Positions 1 to 6,100 of a stretch of 10,467 nt of DNA are shown here, piece by piece. The notes beneath the pieces were generated by a model. That model ran no database searches. It was not told the origin of the DNA and saw only the letters and a program-made list of their open reading frames with translations. How positions within the stretch are numbered: position 1 is the first letter of the stretch; each line of letters opens with the position of its first letter. This DNA comes from Thalassiosira profunda (lineage: Eukaryota; Bacillariophyta; Thalassiosirophyceae; Thalassiosirales; Thalassiosiraceae): the NCBI GenBank assembly GCA_036939355.1, contig JALLAP010000755.1, positions 1 to 10,467 on the forward strand, written 5' to 3'. Position numbers and translations under genes: made by a program.

Positions 1-482
1 GGTGGAAGCAAATGGGGACAAAATGGCATTCAGAGGCGAGGCTGCTTGAGCTCGGAGGGGCCGACGTGTAAAGTATAAGAAGAATCAAAGTTTGGAGCAA
101 GTGAGATGTAAATTGTGACGTCAAGTTTGGAACGATTCAAGGGACCTCGCACTGGGGGGGGGGGCCCTGAACATGCCAAAACGCCTCAAAGCCTCTCCTT
201 CCTCACAAAGGACGTTGTTGCCGTCCATCCAACGCAGGTTCAAGATAGGTACGTAAGGTATGTACCATACGTAGGTAGAAGATCCTGAAAGATGTAGATG
301 AGAGCAGCACAAAACAGAAACACAGACCGACTCCGCTCCGATGCCGATGGTGATGCCACAATACCACCCCCAAACTCCCCGCACTCTCTCGAGGGAGCGA
401 GAGGCATACAGCGGCATGAGGCGCTGACTGCACGAGTTGTCCCGTGTAGTCTACCCCGACTGAATCTGACCTCATCGTTGCA
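1..482. other. Non-coding upstream region of the acyltransferase gene
   Basis: I see no convincing gene here. Minus-strand open frames reach from about 121 into 683, but they are low-complexity and overlap the start of the acyltransferase on the other strand. The region contains an 11-base G run (154-164). It also has a motif ATCAAAGTTTGGA at 84-96 with a degenerate copy TCAAGTTTGGA at 121-131, which recurs upstream of the LRR gene near 8804-8847. An imperfect palindrome lies at 250-273. It probably holds the promoter and 5' UTR of the gene starting at 483, but I cannot identify a core promoter element with confidence. Confidence 0.5.
250..273. repeat. Imperfect 24-bp palindrome upstream of acyltransferase
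   Basis: The two arms, TACGTAAGGTA and TACCATACGTA, pair with a single mismatch around a two-base centre. It lies about 210 bases before the ATG at 483. A dyad like this could be a binding site for a dimeric transcription factor, but that is inference. Chance occurrence is possible. Confidence 0.35.
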
Positions 483-1601
483 ATGCAAGTGACAATGGAA
501 GATTGTACGCCATTGCGGGTCCTCCCGCCCTCCGAAGCCTGGTTGGCACTTGCCAATCACAACCAACAGTCGTTCTGCCTGGTCGGCGCCATGCAGCTCG
601 ACAAGCGCGTCTCGCCCTCGTTCATGAGGAACGCCCTCCGGCTCCTCGCCGCCCGGCATCCCATTCTTCGCGTGGCTGTCCACGAGGTGGAAGGGGGCGG
701 GTGGTGGTCAAGAAGCAAACACCTCCGCTTTCACGAGTACGGGGATGCACTCGAACGACAGCAGCTCGAGATCGTCGACGTCGATGCGCCGGAGGAAGAA
801 ACGTCGATGTCGATGGACGATGCGTTGACGAAACTCGTCAGAGAAGAACCCTGTCCCGTGATCTCGAGTCAGTCCCTTCCGTGGCGTACTCGCATTGTTT
901 TTACAAAAGAAGGCGGCTGTCGCCTTGAGGTTTGCAGCAGCCACGTGGTACTCGACGGCAACGGCGTTCCTCGCTTCTTCCTCCAGTGGCTGCGCGCGGC
1001 CCAGGACATTGTCGAACGAATCGGCGGGTCCGGGTCCGACGCAACCTCCGAGGCCGTGGCCCGGCTCTGCCGATCGGAATGGCGGGCGGAGCTGCACGAG
1101 CCCCCGGAGACGGCCCTAGAGGATCAGCCGGCGTACGGGGCCGCGCTGTCGTGGAAGCAGCGGTGGCTGCCGACCGTGCCCCGGGTCCTCCTGACGTTCC
1201 TCGCAAACGGGCTGCGGTACGTCCCGCACGCTCCGTTCCGCGAGGTCGCGGTTCTTGACGAGCGCAAGGATGGGATACGCTCCCTTCGTCTGCCGGAGTC
1301 GGACGTCGCCTCTCTGAGAGCCGCCGCAAAGGGGCATGGCCTGACGCTTCACGCCCTGCTCTACGGTTGCATCCTGGCGGCGCAGCAGGAGGTATTCGGA
1401 CTCGAGCCGGGGACACGCTACGAGTGCTTTTCGTCCGTCTCGCTACGCAAACGGATGGAACCGGCCGTCTCTTTGGATTCGCTTGGGACCTGTATTTCTG
1501 ACATTACCCACCGCTCCCCCATGAACGCGGATAACGATCCGCTCCGATATGCCCGTGCCGTGGCAGAGGTCAGGTCAGGTCAGGTTTCATCGCTATTTTA
1601 A
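483..1601 (+). CDS. Condensation/alcohol-acetyltransferase-like acyltransferase, N-terminal part (3' truncated or first exon)
   Basis: The protein resembles the CoA-dependent acyltransferase superfamily (NRPS condensation, PapA and alcohol-acetyltransferase relatives), which moves acyl groups to alcohol, amine or thiol acceptors. Visible features are an N-terminal segment with SEAWLALANHN (residues 17-27), the helix ALRLLAARHPILRV (51-64), PWRTRIVF (133-140), the catalytic HxxxDG motif as H154-VVL-D158-G159, and the second-lobe segment SSVSLRKRM followed by LGTCISDIT (317-342). Homology stops around residue 362. The last ten codons read through a GGTCA tandem repeat into a stop, and the family's C-terminal third with the SNLG motif is missing. 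That missing part is found at 8259-8717, on the same strand and in the same frame. GAG|GTCAGG at 1568/1569 could be a phase-0 splice donor, so this may be exon 1 rather than a dead fragment. A second in-frame ATG lies at 495. The substrate cannot be told. Confidence 0.75.
   Translation: MQVTMEDCTPLRVLPPSEAWLALANHNQQSFCLVGAMQLDKRVSPSFMRNALRLLAARHPILRVAVHEVEGGGWWSRSKHLRFHEYGDALERQQLEIVDVDAPEEETSMSMDDALTKLVREEPCPVISSQSLPWRTRIVFTKEGGCRLEVCSSHVVLDGNGVPRFFLQWLRAAQDIVERIGGSGSDATSEAVARLCRSEWRAELHEPPETALEDQPAYGAALSWKQRWLPTVPRVLLTFLANGLRYVPHAPFREVAVLDERKDGIRSLRLPESDVASLRAAAKGHGLTLHALLYGCILAAQQEVFGLEPGTRYECFSSVSLRKRMEPAVSLDSLGTCISDITHRSPMNADNDPLRYARAVAEVRSGQVSSLF
1568..1585. repeat. (GGTCA)3.6 short tandem repeat at the acyltransferase breakpoint
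   Basis: Three full GGTCA units and a partial fourth start exactly where acyltransferase similarity ends. Read on the minus strand, this is a (TGACC)n tail lying 3' of both minus-strand genes. Some non-LTR retrotransposons end in short tandem repeats instead of poly(A), so it could mark the 3' end of an inserted element. A simple microsatellite or a splice-donor context are the alternatives. Confidence 0.6.
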
Positions 1602-1668
1602 ACAAATAATTGCGCCGGTGGCGACGATGAAGCATGCCTCCATAATATCAATACAAATAGAACACTCG

Positions 1669-1710
1669 TTTCTCTCTCTCTTTCTCTCTCGTTCTCTCTC
1701 TCGCTCTCCT
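1669..1710. repeat. CT-rich microsatellite
   Basis: A stretch of CT dinucleotides with a few interruptions lies immediately past the stop codon of the minus-strand 376-aa gene. It therefore forms a GA-rich part of that gene's 3' UTR. The bases between 1602 and 1668 are AT-richer and show no gene. Confidence 0.85.
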
Positions 1711-1714
1711 CCCT

Positions 1715-2845
1715 TCATTTCTCTCCCTGCTCGTTCTGCTGCGTCGGCGTCTCGACGTTAAGGGTTTCAAAGCCAGGCTTCTCGAAGTCAAGGCCAAAGG
1801 CAGCAAAGATTCCACTCAGCCTCGCCTGGGTCTCTGTGGTTTTGCTCCTGTTGACGATGAAGTCCTCGTGCCACTGCTTCATCTTCTCGCTGAAGGTGAT
1901 GTCAACCTCGCCATCGATCAGCGCGAGGTTCTGCATGAGGATGTCTTCGATTTTGGTGTGGCAGCTGATGGCATTCCCATATGAGGTGCAGTAGGTGCCC
2001 TTTTCGATGACGCGGAAGATCTCGCCCAAGGCCGGTGGGAGCAGCGCCAGCATCCCGTCGTCGACGATTCCCTCCTTCCTCCACACGAAGTAGAGGTTGG
2101 TCGCGACGCGGCTGTTCGCCACGAGGCGGCGTCCATGCAGTCCCAAGTGGCCAGCGTGGTTGGTTCCTAGCTCCTCGTGGATTTTGCTCTGGTGTTTGAG
2201 CAGCTCCCTGAGGACGTCGACGTCGATCGCGTTCCAGCCGCCAATGAGCATGAGGATACGGTGCAGCGCGTGCGCCAGTTCGAGGAAGCCATCCTTCATC
2301 TCGAACACGCCGCGGAATTCCGAGGCTGTCTCGTTCGCGAGGTACCACAGGTCGCCGAACACCATCGCGTAGAAGCCGCGGCGGGTAGGGTTGCAGCAGC
2401 TCAGCTCGTAGTCGATGCCATAGAAGATGTGTAGGCTGGCGCGATAGGCCTGCTTCGGCATCGAGCCGCAGTTGCATCCCGCGTATGTGTCTTGCTCCGT
2501 GGAGCCCTCGAGGCTGCCAGGTTCGACGGTGAATCCAATGGTGCCGTCGCTGATGAGAGCGCCGAAGGGGTCGCACTCGAGGAAGAAGCCATGTTCCGCG
2601 CACCAATATTTGGCGCACTTCATGATCACCTTCCCGTCCGCGCCCACGGCACTGCACGTCCAGGTCATCTTCTCCTTGCCGACGAACCCGGATTTGGTGT
2701 CATCGAAGTCGCCAACTCCATGGACCACCTCGAACGAGTTCGTTTCGTCGTTCCATCGCTGGACCAAGCCCTGCTTGGGCGCGAAGTGGCTCTTGGGCGC
2801 GAAGTGGCTCCTGATGTCGCTGCTGCTGAAGCGTACCGTCTTCAT
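1715..2845 (-). CDS. Hypothetical 376-aa protein with cysteine cluster, family not recognised
   Basis: This is a single open frame ending in TGA. I chose the ATG at 2845 (protein starts MKTVRFSSSDIR). The frame stays open to 3058, but the extra 71 residues are proline/threonine-rich translation of a C-rich leader and look like 5' UTR. The protein carries a duplicated SHFAPK hexapeptide (residues 13-24) and a candidate metal-binding cluster C64, C77, C82, H85, C91, followed by CNC (124-126) and CC (150-151). The second half is mainly helical with no Cys cluster. I see no signal peptide or membrane segment. Function is unknown. It lies between the two acyltransferase pieces, in the same orientation as the retrotransposon and 285 bases beyond that ORF's stop. 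It could be an ordinary host gene, a second element ORF, or a gene carried along with the element. Sequence complexity and the intact frame make it likely to be real. Confidence 0.65.
   Translation of the reverse strand: MKTVRFSSSDIRSHFAPKSHFAPKQGLVQRWNDETNSFEVVHGVGDFDDTKSGFVGKEKMTWTCSAVGADGKVIMKCAKYWCAEHGFFLECDPFGALISDGTIGFTVEPGSLEGSTEQDTYAGCNCGSMPKQAYRASLHIFYGIDYELSCCNPTRRGFYAMVFGDLWYLANETASEFRGVFEMKDGFLELAHALHRILMLIGGWNAIDVDVLRELLKHQSKIHEELGTNHAGHLGLHGRRLVANSRVATNLYFVWRKEGIVDDGMLALLPPALGEIFRVIEKGTYCTSYGNAISCHTKIEDILMQNLALIDGEVDITFSEKMKQWHEDFIVNRSKTTETQARLSGIFAAFGLDFEKPGFETLNVETPTQQNEQGEK
2774..2809. repeat. 18-bp in-frame tandem duplication in the 376-aa gene
   Basis: Two identical 18-bp units lie head to tail and duplicate six residues (SHFAPK on the minus strand). 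The reading frame is kept. The perfect identity suggests a recent replication-slippage event. Confidence 0.9.
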
Positions 2846-3048
2846 GGTGCCGAGTTGCAGTGGGGGTAGTTTGAGTTGTGTCGGGGGGGGTTGATCGATT
2901 GATCGAAAGATTGTGAGATTGTGGGGGGTTGTGGGGGTGGTAAGGGTGGGTTGCAGTGGGGGGTTGCCTCGCATTTGGTGAGGCGGTCGTTTGCGTGGTG
3001 GTGTGAAGAACAGATTGCTGCGAGACAGCGTGAGTTTCTCGCTCCGTC
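2846..3048 (-). promoter_or_regulatory. G-rich (plus strand) leader and probable promoter of the 376-aa gene
   Basis: The 200 bases before the chosen ATG are strongly strand-asymmetric, with G/T runs on the plus strand (C/A on the coding strand). They contain short direct repeats: GTTGCAGTGGGG at 2854 and 2950, CCTCGCATTT at 2967 and 3092, and GTGAAGAACAG at 3003 and 3076. The bias and repeats fit a non-coding leader/promoter better than coding sequence. No TATA box or initiator is identified. Confidence 0.4.
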
Positions 3049-3067
3049 CAAATCTCACGGAGATTTG
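3049..3067 (-). other. Stem-loop downstream of the retrotransposon ORF
   Basis: CAAATCT and AGATTTG form a perfect 7-bp stem around a five-base loop. On the minus strand it lies 62-81 bases after the TAG stop of the EN-RT-J ORF. Some LINEs have a 3'-UTR stem-loop that their reverse transcriptase recognises, so this is a candidate for such a site. A chance hairpin is possible. Confidence 0.35.
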
Positions 3068-3129
3068 TCCGTCACGTGAAGAACAGCGCTCCCTCGCATT
3101 TTGCAGTTGGGTTCGGAGTCGGTGATACC

Positions 3130-6100
3130 CTAGAGCACCTCGCGAAGGTGACTGTGGGCGTTGTTGATGAGTTGGAAGAAGGCCACCGCCTCCTCCTGCG
3201 TCTTGCCTGTCTGTTCGGGGTTGTGCTTGTCCGGGTGATACACTCGCGACAGCGCCCTGAATTTCAGCTTGACCTCCGATTCCGACGCTCCAAGCCCCAG
3301 TCCAAGCACTTTGAACGAGTCATACAGGCATCTTCCCACGTTCTCCTCGATGTAATCGCGCTCCTCTTCCTGCCGTTGCTGTCTCCTGCGTCGCCTCGGC
3401 GGTATCCTGCTGCGTCGCGGCGGGCTGGGTGCTGGCGGCGGGCTGTTTCGGCCGCTCTGCTCCTCGTTTCGCTCTCTCGGCGGGGTATCAGGGAAGGGTC
3501 GCTCGCCTCCTCCATCATGGTTGCGCGGGCTCCTTCTCCTCCGAGGCCATTCTGCAGGACGTTCGGGCATCGGTGCGTGTCTATCGATGAGGCGGCGCAC
3601 GAGTTGGGTCCAATATCCCTTGTCGTGTACCTCGTTGATCCAATCTTTGAGCGAGCCGCTGTCGTCGATCTCCACTCCATTGACGTCCGCAAAGAGGAGC
3701 TTCAGGTTTTTCACCAGCGAGTCTTTGTTATGGAAGTGCGGTCGTCCCGGCAGTCGTTTGTGGTCGCAGCAAGCTGTGATCATGCGTTTCGTGGGTTGTT
3801 TCCACGAGCCTCGTACCACCTTTCCGACAAAGTCCATTTGCCTCGCCGCGATCATGTTGCGGATCGGAGGGATGTCATAGAACTTTCGACGCACGTCCTG
3901 ATTGCGGATGCGTTGTTCCTGCACCTGCGTCATGTTGATTTGCAGGATCTTGCGAATCCGTTGATGCAAAAACACTTCCAGCTTGTCCAGTAGCACCTTG
4001 CGCAGCGACCACGTTTCGCATCCCCAAAGCAGCAAATTCATGGGGATGGCGCGGAAGAGCAAATACTTGGAGTAGATGTCCATGTGCGGGCACGCCCACA
4101 CGTTGTTGAGCGCCCCCATGGCTGCGTTCGCCGAGGCGAGCCTCGTCTCGATGTCGTAGTCGTCGCGGAGGTTGTAGGAGACATATGACCCGAGGTAGCG
4201 AAAATGTCTCGTGAAGGTGACTTGTCCATCCGCGACTGGGATCGGTCGCGTTTCCTCCAGCTCGTCATACATTTCGTCCTCGCGTGCAACTCGCTCACGC
4301 TCGCGCTCGTACTGCGCCCGCTCGTGCTCCGTGATCGCTCCGCCTCCGTCCTCTAGTGCAAAAGCCTCCTCGCATTCCTCCGCTGTCTCGGCCAGGCGCG
4401 CGTGCACTCCATCGTGTCGGAAGAAGCGTGGCGGCGGAAAGAAGACGCACTCAGTTTTGGAGCTCTTGCCTCCTCGACCGATATGCATCTCCATGCCGAG
4501 CTTGGCGAATTGGTCGTAGATCAACTGCACTCCTCGCTCCATATCTCGCCGCGTTGCAAATACAAAGGCTCCATCATCGACGTACAGACACTGAAATATC
4601 TCGAAGGCTGTCAACGTTCGCGAGGTGTATTGCTCGATCGTGTGGCTCTTGACGCAGCCAGCCCCTTCGTCGAATTTCTCCTCGGTCACGCTTTGCACCG
4701 TCACAATGTTGATGCCAGCTTCCCTCCATGCGATTTCCAGCGTTTCCGCAAATGCTGTCATCAGGAAGAGGAACAGTACCGGTGCGAGATTGTCGCCCTG
4801 TCGCACTCCTACCTCCTGCAATATCTCCTCAACGCTCTTGCCGATCTTCAGCACAACCACCAGATCTTTGTACATTCGCTCGATTGCCTTGACGAAGTTG
4901 GGCGGAAGCCCGTACTTCTCCAAGATGCGCAGCAGCAGCTCGTGGCTCACTGTGTCGTACGCTTTCACAAGGTCCACGAATGCCACGTAGGATGCGAGAT
5001 TGTGGTTCTTCCGCATGTTCAGCAGCGTCTTCAGGGTGAAGAGACCATCGCGGCATCCGAGTTTGGGGGTCCCGCCAAACTGGAACTCTGTTCCTTCCTC
5101 CGTTAGTACTGCAAACGCACGCTCGCACATCATGATGCTCAGCACTTTGGATCCGACATCCATCAGCATCACGCCTCTCCACTTGTTCGGGTCGGCGAGA
5201 TCGCCCGATTTGGGCACTGGTACGCACTGGCTCCTGTGCCAGCTCTCGTAGTCCGCTTCGCCTCGCCAGAACGCGTTGATGTAGTCGAAAAGGTAGCTCA
5301 GCATGCTGTCGTTGAGTGCTTTGATCGCCTCAGGCGGTAGTCCGTTGAGTCCACCCGCTTTGCCGTTCTTCAGCTTTGCAACTGCACGCTTGAACTCTTC
5401 CCACGTGAAGTCGCCGTTGATATCATACCGCACCGCTCGCTGTCGGAGCTGCTCGAGCGCGCGCAAATCGAAGGGATTCTTCCTGTTGAGCACAGTTTGG
5501 AAGTGCACCCGCATCACACGCATGTTCTCCTCGTCAGTTTTGGCGTACGTGCCGTCCTCCATTCGCATGGCCATGTTCTTCGTTGCCGAGTGGTGCGACT
5601 TCTCTCCCTTCGCCAGGATGCGGATGTACTCCCACGCCGTCTTAGGATCCATGTTGATGTTGTGTATGTGCTCCACCAGATGTGCATTCCATCTCGCCTT
5701 CGCCAATTGCACCATGTCTCTGCAGTGCTTCTTCTTCTCCTTCAGTTCGCATTGCATCTGCTCCGATTGCGTCGTCGACGTCCCATTTCCTGCTTTCGCT
5801 TGTCGGACTGCGTGTTCGAGCTCGTCGCGTTGCTCGAGGAGCGGTGCGATGCTTTCGCGGTTGAACTGAAACCAGCCCTCGCACTGTCGCTTTATCACTG
5901 TCTTCGTCATTTCGCCAGCCTTGTTCAGAGTCTCAACGAATTCGTCGTATGACATGTCCGGGGTGGCAAGCGCGTCTGCGGTGTCCTCGTAGATCTTGCG
6001 GTAGTAGTCCTCGTTGTAGATGCCTGCCCAGTCAGTTTGGCCTCGCAATACTGCCCGTCCATTGTACTTGACGGACGTGATTGCCAGTTTGAGCCGTATT

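Noticed and set aside
121..683. Three overlapping minus-strand ORFs (98-147 aa)
   Set aside because: They are low-complexity and show no recognisable motif. They overlap each other and the well-supported acyltransferase start on the plus strand.
1902..2657. Minus-strand 251-aa ORF overlapping the 376-aa gene
   Set aside because: It is arginine-rich and low-complexity, in a shifted frame of the same strand, typical of a +1 shadow in GC-rich coding DNA.
2846..3058. N-terminal extension of the 376-aa protein to an ATG at 3058
   Set aside because: The extra residues are proline/threonine-rich translation of a repetitive C-rich leader, unlike the rest of the protein.
3076..3993. Plus-strand ORF of 305 aa antisense to the LINE
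   Set aside because: It lies wholly opposite RT and J-domain coding sequence with clear motifs. It has no recognisable domain of its own and is a frame shadow.
4402..5106. Plus-strand ORF of 234 aa antisense to the RT core
   Set aside because: It is antisense to the YVDD and RT motifs, has no recognisable motif, and is best explained as a shadow of codon bias.
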